A DNA stretch of 64,000 nt from Gryganskiella cystojenkinii. Lineage: Eukaryota; Mortierellomycota; Mortierellomycetes; Mortierellales; Mortierellaceae. Below are positions 21,080-34,000 of the stretch, piece by piece. Position 1 is the stretch's first letter; each line of letters opens with the position of its first letter. The translations under genes and the position numbers were made by a program. The stretch lies in NCBI GenBank assembly GCA_015852425.1, contig JAAAIG010000003.1:1-64000 (forward strand). The letters run 5' to 3'. The notes under the pieces were generated by a model, which did no database searches, was not told the origin of the DNA, and saw only the letters and a list, made by a program, of their open reading frames with translations.

Positions 21080-22886
21080 ATGTCCGTCGGTGTAAGTTTT
21101 TCTTCACCATCGTTTTTTGTTTTGCACTTTGGAGTCACGTCTCTTTATGGGACCTTTTCAACGTGGCAACGCTCCTTCAACATTATTTCACCGCGTCGAG
21201 ACACAAATCAAAATAACTTATCAATCATATTTTTACTCTCTTCACGCTGTTTTAGACCATCTACTCTTACCCCCAGAACCCCCGCGTCTTCAAGGCCCAG
21301 GTTGTCGCTGCCTACAACGGCCTTGAGGTCACTGTCGATGACAAGTTCGTCATGGGCACCACCAACAAGACTGAGGAGTGGATCGCCAAGTTCGGCGCCT
21401 CCCAGGTACGGATCTTGAAACAAAAAATCACGCTTTCAACAAAAGCTGCTTTCATCGTCCTTCCCATATTTTTTTTTTTTTGGTTGCATACTGGTTGTTG
21501 ACATTTTTTTTTCCATGTCTCCTCTTTTCAATTTTCAACAGGTCCCCGCTTTCGAGGGTGTTGACGGTACCATCATCATCGAGTCCGGTGCCATCGCCTA
21601 CTACCGTACGTATTTTCAGTCGTTCCTTCTGGACTGACAATGAAGGCGGACGAGGAGAGAGAGAGAACAAGTGAAGGATGAACTTATTTTTAATCAGTTA
21701 TCCCTGACTTAATCTATTTGTGTCGAGAACTTGATTTCTGAATAACTCTGTTCTCTCTCTCGCAAGACACCTTGTTACGCAATGTCCTTTCTTCCAAAGG
21801 CGTCGAGAACACCAATCGGTCTTAGATATTGGAAAAAAAAGCTGACCCTTGGTTATCAATTTTTTTTCTTCAAAAAATAGTTGCTCACTTGAAGGAGAAC
21901 TCGACCTTGATCGGTCGCTCCGTCTCCGAGGAGGCTCTCATCCAGCAGTGGATCCAGTTCGTTGATTGCTCTGTCGTCCCCGNNNNNNNNNNNNNNNNNN
22001 NNNNNNNNNNNNNNNNNNNNNNNNNNNNNNNNNNNNNNNNNNNNNNNNNNNNNNNNNNNCTGTCCTCGAGCGTCACTTGATCAAGAAGACCTTCTTGGTC
22101 GGTGAGCGTGTCACCCTTGCCGATATCTCGGCCGCCACCGGTCTCTTCGCCGGCTTCAAGCTCTTGTTCGATGCCACCTTCCGCAAGGAGTTCCCCGCTG
22201 TCACCCGTTGGTTCAACACCATCGTCAACCAGACCCACTTCAAGGCTGTTGCTGGCGAGTTTGTCCACTGCGAGACCACCTTGAAGTTCACTCCCCCCAA
22301 GAAGGAGAAGAAGGAGGAAAAGCCCAAGGCCGAGAAGCCCAAGGCTGCTGAGAAGCCCAAGAAGGTCGAGGAGGAGGCCGAGGAGACTTTCCAGGATGCT
22401 CCCAAGCCCAAGTCCAAGTTGGATCTCTTGCCCGCCGCCAAGATGTCCCTTGATGAGTGGAAGCGTCAGTACTCCAACAGCGATACCCCCGTTGCCTGCA
22501 AGTGGTTGTGGGAGAACATTGACCTCACCACCGATTACTCTTTCTGGAAGGTCGATTACAAGTACAACGACGAGTTGACCAAGTTGTACATGTCCAACAA
22601 CTTGGCTGGTGGTTTGATGAACCGTCTCGAGCGTGCTCGCAAGTACGCTTTCGGATGCTTGGTCGTCGCTGGTGAGGATAACGCTAACATCATCACCGGT
22701 TACTTCATCGTCCGTGGTGTCGCTGATGAGATGGTTGAGGAGGTCACCGATGCTGCCGATTACGAGTCGTACGACTGGGTCAAGGTCAACGTTGATGAGG
22801 AGACCAAGTTGAAGATCAACCAGGTCTTCGCCTGGGAGGGTACCGTCGAGGGCAAGCCCATCATGGACGGAAAGGTCTTCAAGTAA
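21080..22886 (+). CDS. EEF1G: Elongation factor 1-gamma (eEF1B gamma subunit), interrupted by a sequence gap
   Basis: Scaffold subunit of the eEF1B guanine-exchange complex that recharges eEF1A. Exons 21080-21091 (MSVG), 21256-21405, 21542-21605 and 21881-22886. The N-terminal part is the GST-like domain (TIYSYPQNPRVFKAQ, then VPAFEG and ESGAIAYYLAHLKENS); its helical half has FLVGERVTLADISAATGLF. A Lys/Glu/Pro-rich linker (KKEKKEEKPKAEKPK) leads to the conserved C-terminal EF1G domain from about LDLLPAAKMSLDEWKRQYSN to DGKVFK. A 77-N gap interrupts the GST C-domain, and the flanking frames do not agree across 77 bases. Codon use is strongly biased (CCC, AAG, GTC), consistent with high expression. 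Confidence 0.95.
21983..22059. other. Assembly gap (77 N)
   Basis: Unknown bases inside exon 4 of the eEF1B-gamma gene. The coding frames on the two sides differ, so the true length is not 77 (unless an intron lies inside). Family alignment suggests roughly 30-40 residues are missing. Confidence 1.
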
Positions 22887-23077
22887 ATTATTTATTTGCT
22901 TTGACTGCCTAAAGTCTTTTCTCTCAAAACAAGGAAAAACCAATAAAAAACACACTTTATATGAAAGTTGAGAGGATTTTTTTTTCTCTTTTTTTTTTCT
23001 TTTAACTTTTTGGTACATGTTCAGTCCATGGGATATATATATATATTTTAAAAATACGACCAGTGAAGAAGCCCCAA

Positions 23078-26000
23078 TCAACGAGCCTCGTTGATAACGA
23101 ACGCGATGACAACAGCCAACATGCCTAAGATGAACACATGAATAAGTTAGGGAGACGCTCTTGTCGGTTACGGGTTTTATGCAAGATTTTCACGCGCAAT
23201 CTTTCCCGCACGTCGAGTCCACAAAGAAACAACATAACTTACCGATGACGACTTGATATTTCTCCACTAGGAACGACATCATGGACGAGGTCTCCTGGGG
23301 CTGATCCAAGTTATAACCCCTAAGTCTGCCATCGCCAAAGACCATCACTAACAGAGGGAGGGAGAAGAGAAGGAAAATTGGACTAAGCACAGGCGTCCGA
23401 GATAACAGCACATCCTAAGGTCCAAAAAGTCGAATTGTTAAAAGAAAGAAAACCCTTACGCAAGATATTCTGATGCTGAGCAGCCTTCTCCGGTTCCGCC
23501 GATACTGGACTGCTGTCGTCTGCCAGAACAGACTCTGAGGGAATTCCAGCCGGGTCGTCGTCTCTTTGCTTTGAGGTCGATTCAGGTTGTGCTCCGGATT
23601 GTGATGACGCCTCATGCACCGGGATAGCTCGGACAATTTTCATAGCCAGGACCTCTCTCTCAACAGCAGCAGATCTCTCAAAATATTCATCATCGCTCAT
23701 CACCATCGAGAGTCTCCAAGGCGTAAGCTCTTCCAAAGAACGTCTCAAGACCAAGATGCCATTATGCTAATGATCATGGGAAAAAAAAAAGAAAAATAAA
23801 CAAAGGTCGAGTTAAAATTCAAGTGTTTTTCGCTTTACCTCAGTCGGGCATTCCCCCCCCCCGTGTTGCAGTCGTATCTTTCATTATTCTTACCGATGTT
23901 TTCAAGGCCATTACATCGTCCCGATCGTTGATCACGCCTTGCTCTGTATCGGCAGACTCCATCGGTCCCGATTCGATCTTGGTTGCACTCCATGCCGACT
24001 CGTACTGCATATGTCGAGTCATGAAAAAATACTCCGGGGATGCTTGTGAGAACCGCATCTGTTCTTCCCGGTGTCGTCTTTCAAGCGCATTAGCGTCCAC
24101 AGATTCATGCGCGGCTATGGGCAAGTCTTCAAGACTTTGATGTTGGCCATCATCGTCTCGAGAGGTCAGCGTCACTTTTACCTCTCCTTCTTTTCTTTGT
24201 CCATTGGATCTGTAGTTTTCAAGATGAAGAAGAGCCTCATCGCGTCGTTGTAATGACTGCGGTGAAGGCACTTTTCCAACATGACGGTTAGGTGGTGATG
24301 GTGGTCGGACACTCAGGGATCGGATCCAGTTCTTGACTGGGATATGGAACGACTTTCCATCGGCGGAGCGGACTAACAAAGCGGGAAAAAGAAAGAAAAA
24401 CGAAAAAAGGAAAAATAAGAAAAAGATCTTATCATTAAGATTTCGGGTGTAAAAGCATAAAAAGGAATTTGGTCCGCAATGAAAAAAAAAAAAAAAATTG
24501 TTCACAAGGATCCGTTATTAGTCCCTGTTATTTTTCTCCCTTACCCATGTATGGTCTTTGGATCGAATCTCCGTGAATATAAGGATCCTCGTTGATCAAG
24601 TCGTTCTCCTGGACCAACGATTGGTATCGATATGACTAGAGAATAAAAAAAGCCGCCTTTCGGTTACCAGAAACTGAAAAACAAATAATGCAAGTCGGCA
24701 CCAATAATTTTCTTTTCTTACCCATTGGGGATCAATGTTCCAATTCTTGTCCCAAGCATGCTCGTCCGCGATCGACAAGTGGTACTCCCACACATCCCGA
24801 TCCCGACTTTCGACAACCTTGGCCATGATGACGTACGGCGAAATGCTATCCAATGTGAAAGGGAACATTAACAGAGACGAACAAGAGGAAGTGTAGGCAT
24901 TTCATGATCCTGCTCGGGCAGAGAGATGTCCAGCTCAGGTCCATGAGCAGCAAATGTCTGCTACTCACGTCTTGGGATAGGCTTCAAACTGGGCGAGGAA
25001 GCTCATCCTGTACGGCGTATTCTGTCTTTCTCGACAACTCAACTCTGGTCCGGGTCTCCCGGACGCCAACACAAACGGTCGCTCCAGTGAAGTCTCACCA
25101 GGCTGCAGTCGAGGCAGCAGTAAGGTCCTAAAATGAGCCACATCACTCAATCGCGAGTACAGGATCCGGTCATGCTCCAGACTGAAATCCTTGATCGCCG
25201 TCGAGCCCGGGAAGATGTAATCAAAGCTCTGGAACGGTGCATGAGAATGACAGTTCTCGGTCGAGATCGATCCACAGTCCGCTACATTTTTCATTTGACG
25301 AAAAACGATTTAACGCGTCAGTTTTTTTTTCTTTCCTTCTCGGATGAAAAATGAAAAAAAACATCTCTGCATGGTCCTTTTACCTCGGAGATCTGCTCTA
25401 CTTGAAGAAAAGACTCCAAAGTGGTATATCCGAACGTGGTAAGAAACACGCTCATCCCGAACGATTTTGTACATGACCGCGAGCCTGATAACCTCATAGT
25501 CGTTAATAACAGTGTCCTTCTTATCTGACGACGGTTCTTGGGTTGTTGCTGATCCTGGTCGACCCGATAAATGATCAGGAAGAACGCGTTTCGACAGAGA
25601 GGTATGAACGATCGGTCCTGGTAACTTGTGTGTGTACATGTGCTCCCATGCTATGAAATCCATGAGAACGCTTGAAGTAAGTTATTCACTATCTCGCGCT
25701 CACCCACCTACAAGAAATGGCGAACGAATAGAGATCGCGCGGTGGAGGTGGGGAAGGGAGGGGGAGCTGATTTTATTTCAACGATTCTTTGCTTACAAGT
25801 GGTGTTATCGCTTTCCAAGGCTTTGTCCAACGGCCTTCTATACTGGCGGATGTGACCTGTTATGCGTATTCAAGGGGCAAGAAACAGTTCAATATATCCA
25901 TGTTCTTGCACCAACCAAATGTACGCGAAGTCAAAGACTTCAATTCTCAAAATTATCATCCTTTGTCAGTGTTGCTGCTTCTGTTTTACCTGGACCGCAA

Positions 26001-26443
26001 TTGCCATCGTCATACCAGAGGTTCGTCATCCAGATCCATTGTCGGTCGCTCTGTCGAATCTCTGAATCACGGCCTTGTTGTTGTTGCTGTATCACGTCGT
26101 CTTTGCTACCCGTCATCTTGAGCCACTGGGATTGCCAAATCCCACCTGCTCCAGCATTCGCCTCCTTCTCTGCCGTTTTCCTTGCGCCGTCCTCCTGTTC
26201 TCTTCGATCCGTCGACTCATCGCTCGGATCGAAATCTGCCAGTGTCGTGAAAAGAACGTCTTCAGGTTTGTAAACAGACGAGACCTCCATAAAGGTCCTA
26301 TCGGGTGATCGAGAAAACACGACCGTATCGTTGCACTTGCTCACTCGAACCGGGAAATCGTACCCGTCACCGTGCAGTCGGACAAACAAGAAGATGACTG
26401 TCAATCCGAATGCCAGCATCCCTAACGGGCGCCATGGGAACAT
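23078..26443 (-). CDS. 728-aa protein with N- and C-terminal membrane segments, family not recognised
   Basis: Nine exons on the minus strand: 26443-25990, 25650-25384, 25281-24969, 24845-24722, 24635-24545, 24372-23894, 23766-23460, 23347-23243 and 23124-23078. All phases agree. Residues about 7-22 (LGMLAFGLTVIFLFVR) form a signal anchor and the last ~15 residues (GMLAVVIAFVINEAR) a second hydrophobic helix ending near the C-terminus. The region between is hydrophilic, with scattered Cys (for example CNDTVVF, NCGP, NCHS), and the middle (YKIVRDERVSYHVRIYHFG through NWNIDPQW) looks like a folded beta-rich domain. A Ser/Glu-rich linker precedes the C-terminal helix. Luminal orientation of the middle is inferred. 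No family is named because I cannot support one. Confidence 0.8.
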
Positions 26444-26980
26444 CCTGAATGTAAGGAGGCGAAGCGAAGTGGTGTTGGTGTATGAAAGGGAGGAATGAGG
26501 GCAGCGACGGGAACCTTAGAGACTGAAGAGAGAAATTATGTAACGCTCTTCGGTGAAATGGAGAAATGAGAGATGGAGAAGAGGTCAATGGGACAGAACA
26601 GACAAGATGGGGAGCAAAAGAATGTAGCAGTTGCGTGCTTCCAAGAAAAATTGTTGAAATGCAAACACGCTGCAACGCGTCTTTTTTCCCCCCACTTGGT
26701 CGGCTCATTTTTTCAACACGGTTTTGCATTCGTTACTGGTATCGATGTCTCTCAAAAAGAATATCAGACTCCTATGAGGAGGCTACTGAGAGCCGACCTC
26801 GTAGAAACAACGACTACTGGTGAAGATGGCGATCATGAAGATGGTGATGATGATGCATAAGTTTGCTTGTTTTGTAATAAAGGAAATATAAAGAGAGAAT
26901 AAAAGAGTGTGGTTACCACCACTGTTGTAACTGACTACCTAATCCGTCGTTCCAGCTGCAGCGCAGTCTTTCTTAAAGAC
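26444..26980. other. Intergenic region between two minus-strand genes
   Basis: Holds the promoter of the 728-aa protein gene and the 3' flank of CCT3. A plus-strand frame at 26573-26860 ends in an acidic run (GEDGDHEDGDDDA) but has no other support and is not called. Confidence 0.35.
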
Positions 26981-29235
26981 TTATTGCTCGGGCTGCAAGT
27001 CACCTTCGGCCATCTCCTGCTGCTCAGGTGCGGCACCGCCCTGCTGACGACGCTGTCCTGACAATCCAGAGACAATATCATCGACACGCAACAACAGACA
27101 GGATGATTCAATCGCAGTCTTGATCGTCTGGACCTTGACTGCATTAGGCTCCCAGATACCGTACTCGTGCATATCCGCGATCTTGCCCGCATGACCATCC
27201 ACACCCCAGGAGTGATGACCGTTAGCATGCTTAGCACGGAGCGATGTCAAGATCTTGATAGCATTGCCTCCACAGTTCTGGATCAAAGTACGGGGGATCA
27301 CCTCCATGGCCTCAGCCACGGCCTTGTAGGGCCACTGGATCGATCCCTCCAGACTCTTGCTCTTCTCCATCAAACCAACCGAGATCGCCATTTCGGTCGC
27401 GCCTCCGCCGGGTGCCAACTTGGGGTTGAAGTAGACGTTACGGGCAACACACATGGCATCCATCAAGTTGCGCTCAATCTCGTTCAAGATATCCTTGGAG
27501 GGTCCACGCAACAAGACCGTGCAGGCCTTGGGGTTCTTGCAAGCGGTCAAGAAAGTGAAGTACTCGTCACCAATCTTCTCGATCGCGAACAATCCACAGT
27601 CAGTTCCGACATCCGACTCCTTGAGGTCGTCGACACGATTGACAATTGTGGCACCGACAGCACGGGCAATACGGTTGTTGTCAGTCTTGCGGACACGACG
27701 GATAGCAGTGATGTTGGCCTTGACGAAGTAATGCTGAGCCAAATCCGAGACACCCTTCTCCGTAAAGACGATATCGGGCTTCAACTCGATAATCTTGTCG
27801 CACATGCTCTTGATCTGCTCCTCCTCAATCTGCAAGATTCTGCTCCAGTCCGACTCCTTGGTGACCTCAATGTTGGTCTGGGACTCTCCCTTCTTGTACT
27901 CGAGAGGGCAATCCAAGAGGATGATGCGGGGGTTCTCAATACGACGACGCATCTTGGGGTGAGTGACATCCTTGTTGACCATAACTCCGTCTAAAACTCT
28001 GCAGTCCTCAATCTCACCACCGGGGATCTGATAATGACATGATTCGAGAGAGAGTCGGGGAAAAAGAAATGGTTTGTTAGGATTTTTATCCTTAAAAGTT
28101 GAATCCATGCATGAAAGCGACACAACACCAAAAATCCTTATGTGACGCAATCAATCCAAGGAGTTCTTTTTCTTTCGCCTACCTTCTCTACTCTGGCGTA
28201 GCGCTTAATGTCAACCTCTCTGCGTCCATCGACCTCGACAGCAACGCAGCGAACGGCATCCAAAGCCAAGTTGCACATCATATCGGGCCAACGGGAGACA
28301 AACTTTGTTCCGATCGAGGTCTTGACGAGGTCCAACATCTCCTGCTTGTCGTTGATGTTGACGGGGATTGAGATCTTGTCCACAATCTCGATAGCATCCT
28401 CGAGAGCCTGCTTCAACGCAGCAATGATGACGATGGGGTGAATGTTGCGCTCAAGGTAAGGGAGAGCCTGGGCAAGGACCTCACCAGCTAACAGTTGCAA
28501 TAAAACAATAAATAAAGATCAGATCCTGTTGCGCTCCTCAACAATGCTGTCTTTCATGATGACCTGACAGATCAATAAAGCAACAGTGTCCTGAATAGTA
28601 CCAAGGATGATAACAGAGGTGGTTCCGTCACCGACTTCCTCGTCCTGAGTTCTGGCAAGCTCGATCATGCTCTTGGCAGCAGGGTGGGCGACCTCGACCT
28701 CACGCAAGATGGCGTTTCCGTCGTTGGTCAGGACAACGCCTCCCATGGGATCCAGCAACATCTTCAACATGGAACGGGGTCCCAAGCATGTCCTGATGAT
28801 ATCAGCAACAGTCTATTTCAAAGTGAGAACAAAGCGTCATAAAGAGTTTTAGTGGATGGTGGCGTCTTTGAGATGAGTCTGTTCCTGATCTGATGAGAGC
28901 CAAAAAGGTGGTCTTTTTCTTTTCAACTGGAGTGAAATGCGTAGTGAGCGAGGCAGGGTCTTGTGCCAGTACCTTGGCCGCGGTGATGTTGGAGGTTTGA
29001 GCCTTGCGACCGGTCTCGCGCTCCATGTTTGTGTCTATTTACATTGGCAAAAGAAGGCATTAAAAAAAAAAGGTTGATCAGTGCATGATCTCCGCATGAC
29101 GACGCGTCCCTTTGTAGTGTTTGCGTTTTTCATTGTTTCTCAAAGTGATGAGAATGTTGATCGAGTTCTGATGCCAGCAGTCAAGTTCCAGGAGAGCAGA
29201 GCAATAGACGTACTCATAACAATGACTTGACTCAT
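26981..29235 (-). CDS. CCT3: T-complex protein 1 subunit gamma (CCT3)
   Basis: Subunit of the cytosolic TRiC/CCT chaperonin that folds actin, tubulin and WD proteins. Five exons: 29235-29214, 29034-28973, 28812-28602, 28487-28183 and 28027-26981, giving 548 aa, the usual size. The order of motifs is diagnostic: NTNMERETGRKAQTSNI, then TVADIIRTCLGPRSMLKML, the ATP-binding MGGVVLTNDGNAIL and DEEVGDGTTSVIIL, the apical-domain start KIPGGEIEDCRVLDGVM with LLDCPLEYKKGE, and the C-terminal APGGGATEM and DGHAGKIADM. Exon 1 supplies only seven codons plus one base (MSQVIVM). The second-to-last donor (GTACTA) is weak but gives the expected VIIL-AGEVL join. It is divergent from PTH1 with a 513-bp shared promoter. 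Confidence 0.96.
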
Positions 29236-29748
29236 GATGGGATATATATGATGTGATGAGGAAGAGGGATAAGGATGAAGAGGATGAGTGTGGTAAAAAG
29301 GAAAATCGGTGGCGGATTTCGTTTTTCTTTTTTGACTGACAGACGAATGGAACGAGCCAGAAGATCTCCCTGTCTCGGTCCCTTCTCCCCTTAGTGTGGG
29401 ACGTGATTTAAAAAAAAGCGCAGGTTTCCCCTGTGGACTTTTCAAAAGTTAAGGGGTTCCTGTGAATGTTGCATTTGCGATCATTTCATGTACCGTTCCT
29501 GTACAACTCTTTTCTGGAGGCTCAGCCAGCGTCATATTCAGGCCGCAGCACGTTGACCGTTCGAACGGTGCATTGGAGATCAGACGTCCATTTGTGCTTA
29601 GAGATCTTTGATCAGCTCAGCTGTATAAAAAGGGGTTCCATTCTTCCTACTCTCCCCTAATTCACTCACTCTTTCGCTCATTCACTCTTCTCCATTCCGT
29701 TGATACCCTCTCACACCACCGCGAAGAAAAACAAGACAGATCACAGCA
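29236..29748. promoter_or_regulatory. Divergent promoter of CCT3 and PTH1
   Basis: Both genes would fire outward from this 513-bp region. A TATAAAA box (29624-29630) followed by a CT-rich initiator stretch lies about 120 bp upstream of the PTH1 ATG. A CT-rich stretch on the minus strand lies upstream of CCT3. Confidence 0.55.
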
Positions 29749-30697
29749 ATGACAACGAGACTTTCAAAACACCTTCTGGTACGCACTCAAACTCCTGTAT
29801 TTCTCTTTCATCATACTTTCCCACAATACCGAGGAGCACCTCCACTCCCCCTCCCCCCTTTTTTTGAGTCAATTGCTAACTTGACACCTTCCTTTTCTAT
29901 CTTTCACTGTCTAGGTCGTTGGACTCGGAAACTACACTCACCCAAATACCCGTCACAGCGTCGGCATGATGGTCGTCGATGCGATCGCTCAAAGGTTCAA
30001 TGCAGGCTGGTACAAGAAACGGGAATGGGAGGCCGATCTGGCAACCGTCCAGACCACAGTAACCATTAAGGCACCCAAACCCCCCAAATTGCATCTCGAT
30101 AAAGCACATCGTCGTGCCCCTGCCCCCATCGATACTACCGCTGCCACTGATACTACCACCTCAACAGCGGCATCGTCAAACGACTCAGCAGCGACAACAA
30201 CGTCAACAGAACCCTCAGATCCAACAACACCTGTAATCAAAAGGAAACCACAGCCGAGCCTGGTCGATATCGATGTGACCCTAACGCTTATCAAACCCAC
30301 ACTCTTGATGAACGTTTCTGGGACGTCTGTCTTGAAAGCCTCAAAAGCCCTCGGGATCAACCCCGTGGATATTATTGTGATCCATGACGATATGGAGAGG
30401 GACCTCGGAAAGCTCTCGTTCAAGAACTATGGATCGCCGAACGGCCATAACGGGATCAAGTCTGTAATCAAAAAGCTGAGCACACAACATTTCAAACGGC
30501 TAAGGATCGGGATCGGTCGTCCTGTCACCTTGAAGGCAAACAGGAGTCCGGATGTGGTCTCGGATCATGTCCTAGGCAAGTTTAAACCGCTGGAGATGAA
30601 GACGCTGGAGGATATTGTCTACGAGATTGCGCAGGATGAAGTTCTGAGAATGGCGACCCCATCCCAGAACGCATCTTCCATCGTCCGTATGAATTAG
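29749..30697 (+). CDS. PTH1: Peptidyl-tRNA hydrolase (bacterial-type Pth)
   Basis: Cleaves peptidyl-tRNA released from stalled ribosomes; the bacterial-type enzyme in fungi is usually mitochondrial. Exons 29749-29778 and 29915-30697, giving 270 aa. Catalytic and binding residues are visible: GLGN (Asn16), TRH (His24, general base), LLMN (Asn143), HDDME (Asp168) and GHNGIKS (Asn189). Compared with the ~190-residue bacterial enzyme there is a Thr/Ser/Ala/Pro-rich insert at about residues 60-125, between the early strand after EADLATV and LTLIKPTLLMN, with no effect on the core motifs. The N-terminus (MTTRLSKHLL) could serve as a short mitochondrial signal; that is inference. Confidence 0.93.
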
Positions 30698-31010
30698 ACG
30701 GAAAAAGCAAATAAACTTAAAAGAGAAAATATACAAAAAAAAATTTGCCACCAATTTTTTTCTTTTTGAACCTTGCTGTTGGACAAATCTTTTCCCATCG
30801 TCCCACAATCTTCAACAGTTATCAACAGGTTGACAACAACTTGCTATTTTTACTCTTTGTGCTCGCTCCTCCTCTTTGTGCACAGCGACGTATGTCCATC
30901 GTGTTCCATGAGCGATTGTTTCTATTTTGATTATTTTGACGCTTATTTATTTATTGCAAGCGACACACACGGTGTTCTGCATTCAAAAAAAAAAAACAAC
31001 CTTTATGTCT
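30698..31010. other. Convergent 3' flanks of PTH1 and tRNA ligase
   Basis: AT-rich, T- and A-runs, no gene seen. Serves as the 3' region of both converging transcripts. Confidence 0.4.
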
Positions 31011-34000
31011 CTAAAACATCATCGCCTTTAGATGTCCTGTAAAGTCCTTGGACCGATCCAACTTGATCGAATAGACCTCGGGTCCACTTGGGATCTTGTA
31101 CTCGGGATCGTTGGCATGTTTCATCCTCTCGTTCCATTGCCGCAACACATCGTTGGACTCGTACGGCTTGACTTGATCATCCGCGGTGCCGACCGTGACA
31201 TGGAGCATTGGCTGACTCGTCTCGAACGCCTTGCCAGTCTTCGTCCTTCTTGCATTGCAGACTCTAAGAATCATGATCCGTTCGGTCCAGACCAAGTAAT
31301 CAACCGTCACTGTGCCGTGTAATTCAGAGAGGATTTCATCCTCACCGTTCGCATTCACTGGACTGAGCGAGCTCGTAGCTGGAACTGAAGGGGCAGATTT
31401 CCGTCCACGACGATTGGTCACAGGTATGAAAGCGGTCTCTTCCGTGGTTGGGGTAGGAGACTGGGACTGTTGACCAGTTGCAGGCAATGCTTGAGCCATC
31501 GCCGTAGTGAATGTCGCCAATGGGGAAGAAGGAAGCGAGGCCGAGGTCGAGGTCGAGGGTGATGAAGGGCTCGAAAGACCAGCGGCGAGCTCCTCCATGT
31601 AGTGCTGCCATATCTCCTCTGCCCGTTTAGCCTTTTGAGGGTTGGGCTGCTTGCGCGCCGTCGTATGAATCAAGGTCGCATGCTGGTACAGTCCGATCCG
31701 ATGATTCGCTTTGAAAGTTTGAAGCTGCTCCCGGAACTTTTGCCATGTCTCATCTTTGGGTCCAGTGATATGACCACTCGAGATCTCGATCGGCAAATCT
31801 CTCTCCTCAAATTGTTCCTCCAAAAAGTGCAACACCGAAGAGGCCGTCAACGACACGGCTAAATATTTCGGTTCTCGGTTCTGTTTGGATCTCCCTGTGC
31901 GTCTAGGTGCGTCATCGATACTGGTAGAGACTCCATTGCCATTGCTGGCCGTATTGGCCTTGGTCTTGTTCGATTTGCTCAAGATATTCTCCTTGGACGC
32001 CTGAGCCTCGATCAACAGTCGGTCCTTGTGGAACTTTTCAGCCTCGCCAGACTCTACACGCGCAGGTTTCCAGTCCTCTCGAGCGAACCGAACAGCCTCC
32101 TCAATCTCCTCATCCGATGGGATGGAGTGGTTTCCGAGCCCTCCTGCACCCAAGGTCGGGATCGCAAACTCCTGGACAATCCTCTTCACGAATATCAAGG
32201 ACTCTTCGCCAAACTTGGATTCAACCACGTTACTAAACTTTGAATCCGGAGGGATCATGGGGTTCAGGGGGTTGAACGACTTCAGAAACGTATTGATGAC
32301 GTACTCGTACTCGGGACAGTACTGGGGTGTCAGATTCTGATGGTTTGACCCACGATTCTTGACACGCTCGACCTCGAGCTCATGGATCTTGGATGTTGGC
32401 AAATCGTCGTGGGACCAGTACAGGGCCACGAACCGGGTCTTGGGGAACTCTTCCAACACAGCGTTCATCAACTTTTCGCGATGAAGGTACTCGTGATTGT
32501 TTCGATCTGCAATCACGACTGTGTGTCTCCGCAACTGGTTCACGATCTCCTTGAGGAACTTTTGGCCAGGGGATTTCCGAATATGCTGGAAATCGTCACT
32601 GCTGACATGGGTCCATCCAAAGAGCTTGCTCAACGAGACACTGACCGTAGTCTTGCCGCATCCAATCGTTGCAATCGGGACAATGACGGTCCGTTGGAAA
32701 TCCTCCTTGGCAATCTTGTTCGAAGACGAGACCGTGTTCACGGTTAAAAGAGCCTCCTGTTCCAGAGTCGACTTTGCTTCCCAGTACTTGATGAACATGT
32801 CACGAATAGCAATGATGCCATGGTTATGATTGTATCCTGAAAAGAGCTCCGGTTGGGTCTTCATAAGGTCGCGGACGAAATCGACATAGGGTCTCGTCAA
32901 AGGGTATCTCATCCTCCTGGTAAAAGACGAGTCGCGAGCAGTAGCAGGCTCCGGGGTAGCCTTTTCGGACTTTGCTGGAACACCACTCTTCTTTTTTTCG
33001 GTACCATCCTCCTTCTTCTTGCCCTTTGCCTTGGCCTCAGCAATAGCCTTGGCCTTGGCTTCCGCTGCTTGTCTCTGTTTCTGTTCCAGAGCCTCGCGCT
33101 TGGACTCGATGCTCCAGAGATGCTTTGTGATTTCGCGCCATTCACGGTACATGAGGTAGGGTTCGTCATACTTGATCTTGAAGAACTGAACCTGACCCGA
33201 ATCCTTGCGTCTCGACCGGATCACAAAACCCTCGACAGCTCTGTTATCGTATTCTCCCGCATTTCGAATTTTTTCTGCGAAATCCATGACTTCTTGGAAA
33301 GAGTTCTTGGTAATGTAATCGACTCGTTGGAATCCCCAGTCCTCGGCCGCCTGTTGGACCAGTTCACTTGGAAGAGTCTGGAACTCGGCCGTGTTCTTGT
33401 TTAGTCCATGGAGATAGAGTCCTGCACGCTCTCCAGTGTACTCCAAAATGTGTTCCTCAAAACTGTCGTCGCAAAGCTATCAGATGCAGAACAAAAGGTC
33501 GAAAATTATCAGAATCATCAAGCTAGAAAAATCGGGCGGACGAAAGAAAGGTCTCGATACAATCAAGTGAGGTGTTGGAGCATATCATTACCTCCGCAAC
33601 AGCTGTCAAGTTCTGGTTCCAGAGCCAAAGACCAAACTCCTGGAGGGTCTTGCCCTTGCGCGCCAAATTCCTCTCGAGCCATTCTCGGCCCTTGACCGGG
33701 TGCAAGCCCTCCGCAACAGCGTTCACTGTCTCTCCTCCTTCTCCTTCTGCTGTGTCTGCTTTTGTCGTGGCTGTAGGTGTTGTCTTGGCTTTGCCAGTCT
33801 CACGTCCAAGTTGACGCTCCATGGATCCCAAGCTATGCTTGCTGCTCACGACACATCCTCCTTGAGGTCCAACCACGGATGGAGGCAAACCAGCCATAAA
33901 GATAATACATCCATTCTCCTTGAGTGTGACCTCGTATGGTCCCATGGTCTCCTCTTGAAGGTTCTCCAACTTTGTACGATCGACCTCGCCGACATTAAAG

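Noticed and set aside
21885..23081. 398-aa open frame on the minus strand
   Set aside because: It is antisense to eEF1B-gamma and open only because of that gene's biased codon use; the product is a Leu/Gly/Val mirror without domains and crosses the N gap.
26573..26860. 95-aa plus-strand frame with acidic end
   Set aside because: Lies in the promoter of a minus-strand gene, no splice partner or family.
27167..27994. 275-aa open frame on the plus strand
   Set aside because: Antisense shadow of the CCT3 catalytic exon, again from codon bias.
32853..33404. 183-aa plus-strand frame
   Set aside because: Antisense to the tRNA ligase; Leu/Ser-rich with no domain.
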